Shown here: in pieces, positions 47,831-56,697 of the stretch | How positions within the stretch are numbered: position 1 is the first letter of the stretch | How the letters are laid out: every line of letters starts with the position of its first letter | Source of the DNA: Veillonella ratti | Lineage (GTDB): Bacteria > Bacillota > Negativicutes > Veillonellales > Veillonellaceae | Direction: 5' to 3' | Assembly (NCBI RefSeq): GCF_003992115.1 | Contig: NZ_RQUX01000013.1 | Coordinates: forward strand, 1 to 63,130 | DNA length: 63,130 nt | The notes under the pieces: model-generated | Databases searched by the model: none | The model's input: the letters and a program-made list of their open reading frames with translations, nothing else | Told to the model about the DNA's origin: nothing | Translations under genes and position numbers: made by a program

Positions 47831-47862
47831 AACAGAGCGATTTAATAAAAAACCGCTCTGTT
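47831..47862 (-). terminator. Terminator of the fhs-fchA transcript
   Basis: AACAGAGCG and CGCTCTGTT form a 9-base stem, followed on the minus strand by a run of seven Ts. Confidence 0.85.
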
Positions 47863-47957
47863 CATTTACTTTTAAAGTTTATCATCACTTTGAAATGGCA
47901 CAAAATCACATGCCATCAAGTTTCAAGTAAAACTATAGGCTATGATTTATTCACGGC

Positions 47958-48578
47958 TTATAAATTTACTTTTTGTAATAAACTTTGTTCTTTGGCATCA
48001 ATAGCTTCTTCGATAGCTGCCATTTTTTGATTTAAATCGGCAACGAAAGCTTCGTCTTTGATGCTGCCTAAATTAATTTTTACATTTAAGAACGCACTAT
48101 GTACAGCTGTTCTGGCATTTATCGTAGCTACGGCACCGTCAGTAACCGCATTTTGATTGCCCTTTACGATAACAGCTTCAGCGAGTGGCAATAATTCATT
48201 CGCCAATTCACCGATATGATACGGCACCAAAGCAGCCCCTTTGGTAGCTTCCTGAATAGCCGCGGAACGAGCTTTTTTGTCTTCGTCCGTTTCTTTCGGC
48301 AATTTGAAAGCCGCCATAATTTTATTGAAGGCTGCACTGTCTTCATCAATGTATGCCAAGAAGCGAGCTTTCATTTCATGAGCTTTTGCCTCAATGTCTT
48401 TCATTTCGGCTTCTACAGCGGCATATTTTTCTTTACCGATGGTAAGCGCTGCCACCATTTCGATTAAAGCCGCACCGGCTGCGCCGTTAAGGGCCGCAAT
48501 GCTGCCACCACCCGGAGCCGGCGAATCGGAACCTGTTTCATTGATAAATGCTTCTACGGATAAAGCTTTTAATTCCAT
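47958..48578 (-). CDS. fchA: Formimidotetrahydrofolate cyclodeaminase
   Basis: FchA converts 5-formimino-THF to methenyl-THF and ammonia, taking the product of FtcD. The all-helical 206-residue protein has the typical SPAPGGGSIAALNGA segment near the N-terminus. GGGAGG precedes the ATG. It follows fhs by 50 bases and ends at a terminator. Confidence 0.93.
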   Translation of the reverse strand: MELKALSVEAFINETGSDSPAPGGGSIAALNGAAGAALIEMVAALTIGKEKYAAVEAEMKDIEAKAHEMKARFLAYIDEDSAAFNKIMAAFKLPKETDEDKKARSAAIQEATKGAALVPYHIGELANELLPLAEAVIVKGNQNAVTDGAVATINARTAVHSAFLNVKINLGSIKDEAFVADLNQKMAAIEEAIDAKEQSLLQKVNL

Positions 48579-48628
48579 GTGTTTCCTCCCAATTAAGTTC
48601 AGTATGCATGAATTTTTGCAAGCTGATT

Positions 48629-50299
48629 TTAGAATAAGCCGGTGATTTTGCCGTCCTCATCGATATCCATATTGAGGGCTGCCGGTTTCTTCGGTAAGCC
48701 CGGCATAACCATGATATTGCTGGTCTGGCAAACGATAAAGCCCGCACCGTTAGCTATACGCACGTCTTGTACGGTAATATTAAAGTCTTTAGGTGCGCCC
48801 AATAAGGCCGGATTATCGCTCAAAGAATATTGTGTTTTGGCGATACAAACCGGTAGTTTATCGAGACCCCAGTCTTCCAACTGTTTAATTTGTTTTTTAG
48901 CATTGGCTGTAAATTCAACGCCGTCGCCGCCGTAAATTTTCTGCACAATTTTCGTCAATTTTTCCGGAATGCTTTCTTCCTTATCGTACATAGTGGTAGG
49001 TTTGAAGTCGGTACCTTCTACCATAGTTGCAATCTGTTTAGCCATATCGATACCGCCGTCGCCGCCTTTTTCCCAACATTCGTTAAGGCTTACGTCTACG
49101 CCGTAGCTATCACATTTCTGTAATAACTTCTCAATTTCGGCCGGTGTATCTGACGAGAATTTATTAATGGCTACCAATACCGGTAAACCGAAAGCTCGGA
49201 TGTTTTCAACCTGTTTAGCAAGGTTTACAAAACCGGCATTAACTGCTTCTACATTTTCTTCGTTTAAGTCAGCTTTTTTAACACCGCCATGCATTTTGAG
49301 CGCACGAATAGTGGCTACGATAACAACGGCATGAGGGAATAAATTGCCGTATGGGCATTTGATGTCGAGGAACTTTTCAGCCCCGAGATCGGCACCGAAT
49401 CCGGCTTCCGTAATTACGATATCGCCCAATTTAAGAGCCATTTTAGTTGCTAAAATGGAGTTACAACCGTGAGCAATGTTAGCAAACGGACCGCCATGTA
49501 CGATGGCCGGCGTATGTTCCAAAGTCTGCACCAAGTTTGGTTTAATGGCGTCTTTCATGAGCATAGCCATGGCGCCTTCACAACCGAGCTGATGTACATA
49601 AACCGGTTGATCATCATAGGTACTGCCGATAACGATACGGCCAAAACGTTCTTTTAAATCCTGAAGACTTGTTGCCAAGCATAATGCAGCCATTATTTCG
49701 GAGGCTACGGTAATCATGAAATGGTCTTCACGCGGGAAGCCGCATACTTTGCCGCCCATCCCCACAACAACGTTGCGAAGAGCACGGTCATTCATATCCA
49801 TAACACGTTTCCAGCTGATTTGACGCAGATCAATGTTTAATTCATTACCTTGATGTACATGATTGTCAATCATAGCGGATAATAAATTATTAGCTGCCGT
49901 AATGGCATGCATATCACCGGTAAAATGAAGATTAATATCATCCATCGGTACTACTTGAGCGTATCCGCCGCCGGCAGCACCGCCTTTAATACCGAATACC
50001 GGTCCCAAAGAAGGTTCGCGCAAAGCAACTACAGTTTTTTTGCCGATTTTGTTTAAAGCTTGTGCCAAACCGATGCTGGTAGTGGATTTACCTTCGCCTG
50101 CCGGAGTTGGCGTAATGGCAGTTACAAGAACTAATTTACCATCCGGTTTATCTTCCAAACGTTTTAATACGTCGAGGGAAATTTTAGCTTTATAATGACC
50201 ATATTGTTCCAATTCTTGTGGCAAAATGCCGCATTCTTCGGCAATTTTGGTAATCGGTTCCATCTGATTGGCTTGCGCAATTTCAATATCGCTGAACAT
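48629..50299 (-). CDS. fhs: Formate-tetrahydrofolate ligase
   Basis: Fhs interconverts formate, THF and ATP with 10-formyl-THF. In amino acid fermenters it can run towards ATP and formate. The 556-residue length is standard, with the P-loop [11 protein letters not shown] near 63. Context (FtcD and FchA feed the THF pool, formate dehydrogenase lies downstream) favours the ATP-yielding direction, which is an inference. AGGAGG precedes the ATG. Confidence 0.96.
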   Translation of the reverse strand: MFSDIEIAQANQMEPITKIAEECGILPQELEQYGHYKAKISLDVLKRLEDKPDGKLVLVTAITPTPAGEGKSTTSIGLAQALNKIGKKTVVALREPSLGPVFGIKGGAAGGGYAQVVPMDDINLHFTGDMHAITAANNLLSAMIDNHVHQGNELNIDLRQISWKRVMDMNDRALRNVVVGMGGKVCGFPREDHFMITVASEIMAALCLATSLQDLKERFGRIVIGSTYDDQPVYVHQLGCEGAMAMLMKDAIKPNLVQTLEHTPAIVHGGPFANIAHGCNSILATKMALKLGDIVITEAGFGADLGAEKFLDIKCPYGNLFPHAVVIVATIRALKMHGGVKKADLNEENVEAVNAGFVNLAKQVENIRAFGLPVLVAINKFSSDTPAEIEKLLQKCDSYGVDVSLNECWEKGGDGGIDMAKQIATMVEGTDFKPTTMYDKEESIPEKLTKIVQKIYGGDGVEFTANAKKQIKQLEDWGLDKLPVCIAKTQYSLSDNPALLGAPKDFNITVQDVRIANGAGFIVCQTSNIMVMPGLPKKPAALNMDIDEDGKITGLF

Positions 50300-50434
50300 A
50301 AATGCACCTCCTGTAGGGCTGTTAATCTTTGATAAATAACTTTATACCCTTTAATTTACACTAAATATGGACTTTTTTCAACTCTCATTGCACAGCGATA
50401 CGCAATTTAATCGTTGTAAATCATGGAAGCTATA

Positions 50435-51328
50435 TTAGTCTAACAATTGTTTTTCTAAAATTTGGTTCATGTCAAAGTTTTCAACTTGTAAATAGTATTC
50501 AGCGGCCATCATTAAAGCTGCCATAGGTACGGTACCAATGATTTCGCTACCTACGATAGATACGCCATAACGTTTGGCTTCCATTTTAATCATTTCAAAC
50601 GCTTGATATACGGAGGATTTATGGTAGTTAACAAGGTTCATGGAAACTTGTACCTGATTGCGTTCTTCAAGCATAACGCCCATAGCTTTGACATAGCGTA
50701 AACCGCCGCCGATGTGACGAATTTTCTTGGCAATAGCGTCAGCTACGGCAAGATCGCTGGTATTTAAGTTAACATTAAAGGCTACCAAAGATACACGAGC
50801 GCCAACGGCGGAGCAGCCGGATTTTTCATTCATTTCGGCAGGACCATAATCAGGTTTCCAGTTAGGGTCTTTAATTTTGTCGAAGAAGCCTTCATATTGC
50901 CCTTTACGAACGGAGGCTAAGTTACGGCGATCTTCTTTAGTGCAGGCATCTTCATAAAGATAAACCGGAATCCCCATTTCACCATAGGCTTTACCGACTT
51001 TATTGGCAATTTCCACACATTCTTCCATGGTTACTTCGGAAATCGGTGTAAACGGAACAACGTCAACGGCGCCAAAACGCGGATGAGCCCCTTCATGAGT
51101 ACGCATGTCGATGAGTTCAATCGCTACTTTCGCCATATTGATGGCTGCTTCGGTTACCGCTTCAGGGGAACCGATTAAGGTAACTACGGAACGATTGTGA
51201 TCGGCATCACTGGAATAATCAAGAATCTTCAAGTCTTTAATTTTACGTGCTTCATCAACGATTTTTTCAACTTTTGCCTTATCGCGACCTTCACTAAAAT
51301 TTGGAACGAATTCTACTAACTTAGCCAT
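50435..51328 (-). CDS. ftcD: Glutamate formimidoyltransferase
   Basis: FtcD moves the formimino group from N-formiminoglutamate to THF, completing histidine breakdown to glutamate. This is the stand-alone transferase (297 residues) without the cyclodeaminase domain, which FchA provides separately. ATG at 51328 (MAKLVEFVPNFSEGRD) has GGAGG before it. The open frame extends 38 codons further upstream through AT-rich sequence and is not credible. Confidence 0.94.
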   Translation of the reverse strand: MAKLVEFVPNFSEGRDKAKVEKIVDEARKIKDLKILDYSSDADHNRSVVTLIGSPEAVTEAAINMAKVAIELIDMRTHEGAHPRFGAVDVVPFTPISEVTMEECVEIANKVGKAYGEMGIPVYLYEDACTKEDRRNLASVRKGQYEGFFDKIKDPNWKPDYGPAEMNEKSGCSAVGARVSLVAFNVNLNTSDLAVADAIAKKIRHIGGGLRYVKAMGVMLEERNQVQVSMNLVNYHKSSVYQAFEMIKMEAKRYGVSIVGSEIIGTVPMAALMMAAEYYLQVENFDMNQILEKQLLD

Positions 51329-51404
51329 ATGATTGCCTCCATTCAAAAAATACAACTTATTCCTCACATATATTTCCCGTACATATATTAGGAATGTTAA
51401 ATTT

Positions 51405-51493
51405 ATACGTCTAATATACATCAAGAATAACCAAAAAAACATCTAATTTTCAAATTTTGAAAAAAGTTTTGATTTTTGACAGTTTTTAGACGT
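51405..51493. promoter_or_regulatory. Divergent ftcD/hutD control region with repeated motif
   Basis: Contains ATACGTCTAA (51405-51414), ACATCTAA (51439-51446) and the inverted TTAGACGTAA (from 51486). The same element is repeated upstream of fdhF. A TTGACA is present at 51476-51481 but with a poorly spaced -10 (TATATT, 20 bases on). Confidence 0.4.
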
Positions 51494-51544
51494 AACTGAC
51501 TTATATTGTATGTAGCGAATAGATGAGAACGCTTAGGAGGCGCT

Positions 51545-52114
51545 ATGGAAATTACAGCGATTAGTCGTAAAGACGCCACCACATCGAATTGGTCCGGTGG
51601 TTCTACAACTGAGTTTTATATTTATCCTCCGCAAAGCTCTTATAGCCAGAGAGATTTTGCCATTCGGATAAGTTCCGCTACAGTTGATGTTGAATCGTCT
51701 GAATTTACTTTGCTTCCGGGCTATCAACGTCTAATTACTCCGCTAAACAATCAGTTATACCTATCTTTTAAAGAAACAGCAGAAACATACCTATTAAAAC
51801 CGTACGAAGTAGCTTACTTCGATGGTGCTTATCACACCTACTCCAAGGGGAAAGCAACAGATTTTAATGTTATGTTCCAACAAGGAATGAAGGTTAACTA
51901 CTCTGTGTTAACTTCTTCTTCTCAACTTAATCCTCTCGAACATAGCTTCCTCTATGTTCCAAATTTACCTTTTGATCCCTCTGCCAAGGCTCAAATAGGT
52001 AACCTCCAAATACAACCGGACACACTTTATGTCTTGTCCGCTTGCACGGAGTCGATTCCTTTATTCCTTGAGGATCCTGCTGTCACCCTACTCTTCGTTA
52101 ATGTATCCTCTTAG
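51545..52114 (+). CDS. hutD: HutD/Ves family protein
   Basis: A 189-residue cupin-fold protein with the family features WSGGSTTEFYIYPP near residue 17 and FAIRISSATV near 38, then LPGYQRLI. HutD is found in histidine-utilisation loci and is proposed to act as a governor on the pathway. Its biochemical role is not settled. It is divergent from ftcD, with GGAGG before the ATG. The stop codon falls in a palindrome that is duplicated downstream. Confidence 0.85.
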   Translation: MEITAISRKDATTSNWSGGSTTEFYIYPPQSSYSQRDFAIRISSATVDVESSEFTLLPGYQRLITPLNNQLYLSFKETAETYLLKPYEVAYFDGAYHTYSKGKATDFNVMFQQGMKVNYSVLTSSSQLNPLEHSFLYVPNLPFDPSAKAQIGNLQIQPDTLYVLSACTESIPLFLEDPAVTLLFVNVSS

Positions 52115-52169
52115 GATAGTTTTTTCAAACTTTAGTAATATATCCTCTCAGGATAGTCTATACAAACTT
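52099..52169 (+). repeat. 34-base direct repeat at the hutD end
   Basis: Copies at 52099-52132 and 52136-52169 share TAATrTATCCTCTyAGGATAG and CAAACTT. Each holds a palindrome TATCCT-CTy-AGGATA. The first copy includes the hutD stop codon. Confidence 0.8.
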
Positions 52170-52189
52170 CATCTTCTTCACAAAACGGC

Positions 52190-52221
52190 AAAAGCCCTGA
52201 GTCTCCACACTTAGGGCTTTT
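52190..52221 (+). terminator. Terminator of hutD
   Basis: AAAAGCCCT and AGGGCTTTT form a stem followed by a T-rich tract. Confidence 0.85.
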
Positions 52222-52257
52222 GTTATGCTATTTTTACAGTGTAAATTCCTATAAAAA

Positions 52258-52286
52258 TTGTATAACATGCTCAAGTCATGTATAAT
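52258..52286 (+). promoter_or_regulatory. Promoter of fdhD
   Basis: TTGTAT (52258-52263), a 17-base spacer and a perfect TATAAT (52281-52286). The spacer contains ACATG-CTCAAGT-CATGT, a possible operator. Confidence 0.6.
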
Positions 52287-52353
52287 AAAGTAATCAAGTA
52301 CATTCTCACCGGTACATTGTCCGCATAGTGCGAATCATCCAAGGAGGTTTGTT

Positions 52354-53094
52354 ATGTATTCTTTATCAGACACTAATTATCACAATTGTATCTCCTATCA
52401 AAAAGGCAAAGGCGCCGTCGAAGAACAGCTTACTATCTCTGACGAAGTGGCCTATAAGCTTTTTATTGAAAACAAGCGTATAACAACGCTCATTGCCTCA
52501 CCGCATGATTTTCGCGATTTAATCATCGGCTATTGCCTCATGGAAGGTCATATCAGCCAATTAGAGGATATTGCTCACATCGCCATGGATTCAGATTCCC
52601 ATCGCATCGATGTAACCTTAAACCACAATACAGCCTATTATAATGAATCGGCCCCGGTCATTCCGCCGGCAGCCAAAGCCAATTTAACGGTCAGTGCCGA
52701 TGAAATTTGTAATTACGGTGGTCTCCTCGATTCCATCACGAAAGCGCATCATACGTCGCACGGCGTTCATGAAGGGGCCCTCGTAAAAGACGGTAAGGTG
52801 GTAGCCTATGCGGAAGATGTAGGCCGTCACAATGTACTGGACCGCCTCTTAGGCATTATAACCACCCAAAAGATTGATACATCCGACAAAATTTTAATCT
52901 TCAGCGGCCGTGTGCCCCAGTCGGTGATAAAGAAAGTGCATCGCATTGGCGTACCGATTTTCTGTTCCCGTGCCATGCCGACGGAACTAGGAATCGAATT
53001 GGCCCAAAAATATAACATTACCCTCTGTAATGTGTTGCGCCCCGATTCCTTTAAATGTATTACCCATCCGGAACGGATTAAAGGACTTCTGTAG
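52354..53094 (+). CDS. fdhD: FdhD-family formate dehydrogenase accessory protein
   Basis: FdhD passes sulfur from cysteine desulfurase to the molybdenum cofactor of formate dehydrogenase. This 246-residue protein has the conserved AEDVGRHNVLDRLLG and the later FSGRVPQS and SRAMPTELG blocks. The usual SSCGVCG loop (the CXXC that handles sulfur in E. coli FdhD) is missing. The equivalent stretch reads PAAKANLTVSADEICNYGG and holds a single Cys. It faces the fdhF operon convergently. AAGGAGG precedes the ATG. Confidence 0.85.
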   Translation: MYSLSDTNYHNCISYQKGKGAVEEQLTISDEVAYKLFIENKRITTLIASPHDFRDLIIGYCLMEGHISQLEDIAHIAMDSDSHRIDVTLNHNTAYYNESAPVIPPAAKANLTVSADEICNYGGLLDSITKAHHTSHGVHEGALVKDGKVVAYAEDVGRHNVLDRLLGIITTQKIDTSDKILIFSGRVPQSVIKKVHRIGVPIFCSRAMPTELGIELAQKYNITLCNVLRPDSFKCITHPERIKGLL

Positions 53095-53204
53095 AACTAA
53101 TAAAGTATGTCCTATACCCTTAAATTAATCTATGCTTCCTAGTACTAAATTTTGTCCTATAAGCCTATAACCCTTATAAACCTTAATTCTTAGCAATAAA
53201 AACT

Positions 53205-53260
53205 AAACGGCTCTCCTGTATAGTCGCCTCACAGCGTACTTTACAAGAGAGCCGTTTTTA
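53205..53260. terminator. Bidirectional terminator between fdhD and the fdh operon
   Basis: AAACGGCTCTC and GAGAGCCGTTT form an 11-base perfect stem around a 31-base loop, with A and T runs on both flanks. It suits both converging transcripts. Confidence 0.85.
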
Positions 53261-53317
53261 GCCTTATTACATAATTCTCAGTATAGCAAAAATACAACAA
53301 AATATAAGAAAATGCAG

Positions 53318-53809
53318 TTATGCCGAATGCTCCTGTTTATGTAAAAGCCATGCCTTTAATGTTTCGTCGTTCATCAAAGTCAAGGCCTTCTTCGGACAGC
53401 CTTTGACGCAAGCCGGTGTGCCCGCCTTCGTATCAACGCATAAATCGCATTTAGTAGCCACTACCCGACCGTCTGCTACTGGTGCCATACGGACGGCGCC
53501 GAACGGACAAGCCAATACGCACTCGCGACAACCGATGCAAAGGCTTTCATCAATGAATATCATCTTATCATCCCGTTTGCTGATAGCCCCTACCGGACAG
53601 GCGGCCATACAGGATGCATTGTCACATTGCTTGCAGTGAACCGCCGCTTTCAGTTCCGGCTGACGATAGGTCTTGCAACGAGCCCTTTGCAATGGGTCAT
53701 TGAGTTTCACTTCCGTCATCTTTAAATCGTAATGGGACATGATGCATTGTCGTTCACACATGCCGCAACCGATGCAAAGATTCACATCACAGTAGACAAA
53801 CTGATTCAT
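53318..53809 (-). CDS. 4Fe-4S ferredoxin-like electron transfer subunit (HydN type)
   Basis: A 163-residue HydN/DmsB-type protein carrying four cysteine groups for up to four 4Fe-4S clusters (CIGCGMCERQC, CKQCDNASCMAACP, CIGCRECVLACP, CDLC with CVKGCP). It probably carries electrons from FdhF. Its start overlaps the upstream ferredoxin gene by four bases. Confidence 0.88.
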   Translation of the reverse strand: MNQFVYCDVNLCIGCGMCERQCIMSHYDLKMTEVKLNDPLQRARCKTYRQPELKAAVHCKQCDNASCMAACPVGAISKRDDKMIFIDESLCIGCRECVLACPFGAVRMAPVADGRVVATKCDLCVDTKAGTPACVKGCPKKALTLMNDETLKAWLLHKQEHSA

Positions 53810-54336
53810 ACTTGTCCCTCCTTTACAGCCCAGGCATTTAATGCTGTTTGGAGATTTTTCTTATCCACCGCGTTCTGCACACTGTCGATTTCGTAAAATG
53901 TCAACGCGTCAGTCGGACAATGGCTGACACAGGCCGGGACGCCCTCTTCCGTATTGGCACAAAGGTCACATTTATTGGCCACTACCCGCACCGTACCTTC
54001 ATCGACTACCGATTTCATTTGAATAGCCCCGAACGGGCAAGCCATAGTGCATTGTTTACAGCCAATGCATCGTTCTTCGTGAAGTAGTATACTGTCAGTG
54101 CCTTTTTCCAAAGCCCCTACGGGACACACTTTGACACACGGCGCATTTTCACACTGATGACACTGCACCGTCATCGTCTTAGTTTTCGTTTTTACCACAT
54201 GAATGCGCGGATAAAAATCTTCGCTCTCAGGATCGGTCGTAAAAATACCGTTACCGCGATGAGCTACTACACAGGCTACCATGCAAGTACGGCAGCCTAT
54301 ACAAAATAAAGGATTTCCTTTTACAAATCGATTCAT
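53806..54336 (-). CDS. 4Fe-4S ferredoxin-like electron transfer subunit (HydN type)
   Basis: A 176-residue paralogue of the next gene, with four similar cysteine groups (CIGCRTCMVAC, CHQCENAPCVKVCP, CIGCKQCTMACP, CDLC with CVSHCP). It overlaps fdhF by four bases (ATGA) and the next gene by four bases, so the three are coupled. No membrane anchor, hydrogenase or quinone subunit is adjacent, so the final acceptor is unknown. Confidence 0.88.
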   Translation of the reverse strand: MNRFVKGNPLFCIGCRTCMVACVVAHRGNGIFTTDPESEDFYPRIHVVKTKTKTMTVQCHQCENAPCVKVCPVGALEKGTDSILLHEERCIGCKQCTMACPFGAIQMKSVVDEGTVRVVANKCDLCANTEEGVPACVSHCPTDALTFYEIDSVQNAVDKKNLQTALNAWAVKEGQV

Positions 54337-56525
54337 ACGTTGGCACCTGCCTTTTCTATCCCCATTTTTGACCGAATCAATGCATATTGTGATTGTACAT
54401 ACGCTTCCGCCTCAGCCTGGTCATCCAGTTTTTCAACGCGACAGGCACAATATTTATATTCCGGCGTTTTACTCTTAGGGTCAAGCGCTGTATTCGTCAA
54501 TTCATTGCAAGCACCAATCCACCACTGATAGGTCATATAGGTCGAACCCGGTTTAACCCGTTCCGTCGGCAAGCAGCGTGTGATGAGACTGCCGCGCCGT
54601 GAACGAACCCGAACCAAATCTCCTTGCGCCATCCCAAGTTCTTCACAGTCTTTAGGATTCATGGCTACCCAGCCCGGTTCATCTTCCAGTTTTGCCAACA
54701 TGCGGCAGTTGCCTGTCATAGTCCGAGCCGAGTAATGACCAACTTCTCGAACAGTACAGAAGGACATTGGATATTCTGCATCCACTTCTTCTTTCACCGG
54801 CTCATAATCGGTGAAAAGCAAATTCCCACGACCGTCCTCGGTAGCAAAATGACCACCTTCATGAAGGAACATGGTACCTTTATCGTCCATGCTTTCATCA
54901 TAACAAGGCCACTGTACGCCGCCCAAGGCGTCGATTTTTTCATAAGTAGCACCGGTGAATTTAGGCGATAACTTACGCATTTCATCCCAAATTTCCTGCG
55001 TGTTGTTGTAATGCATCGGATAGCCCATAGCCGTTGCCAGAAGGCTCTGAATTTCCCAGTCAGGTTTTACCCCTTCAGGCGGCTCAATCACCTTTCGCAC
55101 CCGCTGAAAACCTCGGTCACAGCAGGTATAAATGGCGTCATGTTCACCCCACGCCGTAGCCGGGAAAAGAACATCCGCATATTCCGACGTGCGATTCATA
55201 AAGATATCCTGCACGATAACTAAATCTATCTGTTTTAAGGTTTCACGAATTTCTTCCAAATTAGGGTCCGATTGGGCCGGATCTTCGCCGAGAATATAGT
55301 AGGCATGAATCCGCTTCTTAGGATCCGCTTCACCAAGCACATAATCCGGTACTTGCGTCAATTTAATACCCGGTTTGGACGGTAAGGAAACACCCCAGGC
55401 TTTTTCAAATTTAGCGCGTACCGCATCATCCGTCACCGACTGATACCCCGGATAAACATCCGGCAAAATGCCCATATCGCAGGTGCCTTGTACGTTATTC
55501 TGACCACGCACCGGACCTACTCCCGTCGCATAATGACCGTAATTGCCCGTTAAAAGTGCCAAGTTGGAACAAGCCGCCACACTATCAACGCCTTGAGAGA
55601 ACTGAGTAATCCCCATGCCCCAAAGAATAACGGAATGTTTCGACGATGCGTAAAGCCTTGCTGCCTCACGAATAGCGGACGCACTGACGCCGATTTCAGC
55701 GGCTACCGCTTCCGGTGCATATTTGGCAAGCTTAGGCACAAACTCTTCATAGCCGTTCACATGTGCCTTGATAAATTCATCATCCGTCAGATGCTCATCA
55801 ATTATCGTATAGGCCAACGCATTGAGGAGCAACAAATTGGTGCCCCCTTTTTGCTGCAAATGAATATCCGCAATACGAGCCGTTTCCGAAATTTGAGGAT
55901 CCGCACAAATAATCTTCGCCCCTTTAGCTTTCGCTTTAATAATGCGGCGAGCCACAATCGGATGGGATGTTGCTCCATTATATCCAATATTGAAAATAAC
56001 CTCCGCATCTTCAATTTCAGGCACGCTGACTGACATGGCCCCTTCACCGATGGAGGCTTTCAATCCGGCTACGGAGGCAGCGTGACAAATGCGGGCACAA
56101 TGATCTACATTATTAGTGCCCACTACGGCACGCATAAATTTTTGCGTAATATAGCCTGCTTCATTCCCCGGACCACGAGCCGAACCGGCCCCCATCACGG
56201 CATCGGGACCATACTCTTTAATAATAGCTTTGAGTCGTTCGGCTGTATAAGCAATGGCCTCATCCCAACTAACCGGTTCCAACGGGCTGCCTTTACCACC
56301 TTTACGAATCATAGGACTCGTAATACGCCGCGTCAAAAGCTGAGGGTCATTCAGGTAATCCCAACCGTAAAAACCCTTTAAACAAAGGCGCCCCTCGTTG
56401 GTACGACCCGGAGCGCCTTTTGCAGAAATTATGCGGTTAGCCTTTTTATCGACAGTAAATTCTATCTGGCAACCGGAACCGCAATACGAACAAACCGAAA
56501 CAACTTTTTCATACGTAGTTTGCAT
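54333..56525 (-). CDS. fdhF: Molybdopterin formate dehydrogenase, Cys type
   Basis: The catalytic subunit oxidises formate to CO2 with a molybdenum or tungsten bis-pterin cofactor. The 730-residue protein has a 4Fe-4S site (Cys12, Cys15, Cys19, Cys48). The catalytic residue is Cys147 in CARICHAASVAG, aligned with the selenocysteine of E. coli FdhF, so selenium is not needed. The ATG at 56525 (MQTTYEKVVS) has GAGAGG before it. Two ferredoxin-like subunits follow. Other molybdopterin oxidoreductases are similar, but the RxCH context and FdhD nearby favour formate. Confidence 0.88.
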   Translation of the reverse strand: MQTTYEKVVSVCSYCGSGCQIEFTVDKKANRIISAKGAPGRTNEGRLCLKGFYGWDYLNDPQLLTRRITSPMIRKGGKGSPLEPVSWDEAIAYTAERLKAIIKEYGPDAVMGAGSARGPGNEAGYITQKFMRAVVGTNNVDHCARICHAASVAGLKASIGEGAMSVSVPEIEDAEVIFNIGYNGATSHPIVARRIIKAKAKGAKIICADPQISETARIADIHLQQKGGTNLLLLNALAYTIIDEHLTDDEFIKAHVNGYEEFVPKLAKYAPEAVAAEIGVSASAIREAARLYASSKHSVILWGMGITQFSQGVDSVAACSNLALLTGNYGHYATGVGPVRGQNNVQGTCDMGILPDVYPGYQSVTDDAVRAKFEKAWGVSLPSKPGIKLTQVPDYVLGEADPKKRIHAYYILGEDPAQSDPNLEEIRETLKQIDLVIVQDIFMNRTSEYADVLFPATAWGEHDAIYTCCDRGFQRVRKVIEPPEGVKPDWEIQSLLATAMGYPMHYNNTQEIWDEMRKLSPKFTGATYEKIDALGGVQWPCYDESMDDKGTMFLHEGGHFATEDGRGNLLFTDYEPVKEEVDAEYPMSFCTVREVGHYSARTMTGNCRMLAKLEDEPGWVAMNPKDCEELGMAQGDLVRVRSRRGSLITRCLPTERVKPGSTYMTYQWWIGACNELTNTALDPKSKTPEYKYCACRVEKLDDQAEAEAYVQSQYALIRSKMGIEKAGANV

Positions 56526-56553
56526 AGTATAGCCTCTCATTCACTTGAATTCC

Positions 56554-56616
56554 CTAATACGTCTAAACTAATACGTCTAAACTAACAAGTCAACAAAAGT
56601 TGCTGATACATCTAAA
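56554..56616 (-). promoter_or_regulatory. Triple CTAATACGTCTAAA repeat upstream of fdhF
   Basis: A 14-base unit, CTAATACGTCTAAA, is tandemly repeated exactly (56554-56567, 56568-56581), with a third variant CTGATACATCTAAA at 56603-56616. TTGACT (about 56588-56593) may be a -35, which would place the repeats over the promoter core. Probably binding sites for a regulator. Confidence 0.6.
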
Positions 56617-56655
56617 TTCTATATCGTAATTGCAAATTCCTTTTTTCAATTATGC

Positions 56656-56697
56656 TTATTTCACATAATTAATTATTTACATAATTCAATTATTCAA
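56656..56697. repeat. 17-base tandem repeat at the transporter gene end
   Basis: TTATTTCACATAATTAA (56656-56672), TTATTTACATAATTCAA (56673-56689) and a partial TTATTCAA (56690-56697). The third includes the stop codon of the transporter gene. Confidence 0.7.

Noticed and set aside
51329-51442. 38-codon upstream extension of ftcD
   Set aside because: AT-rich, hydrophobic, not family-like. The ribosome site is just before the inner ATG at 51328.
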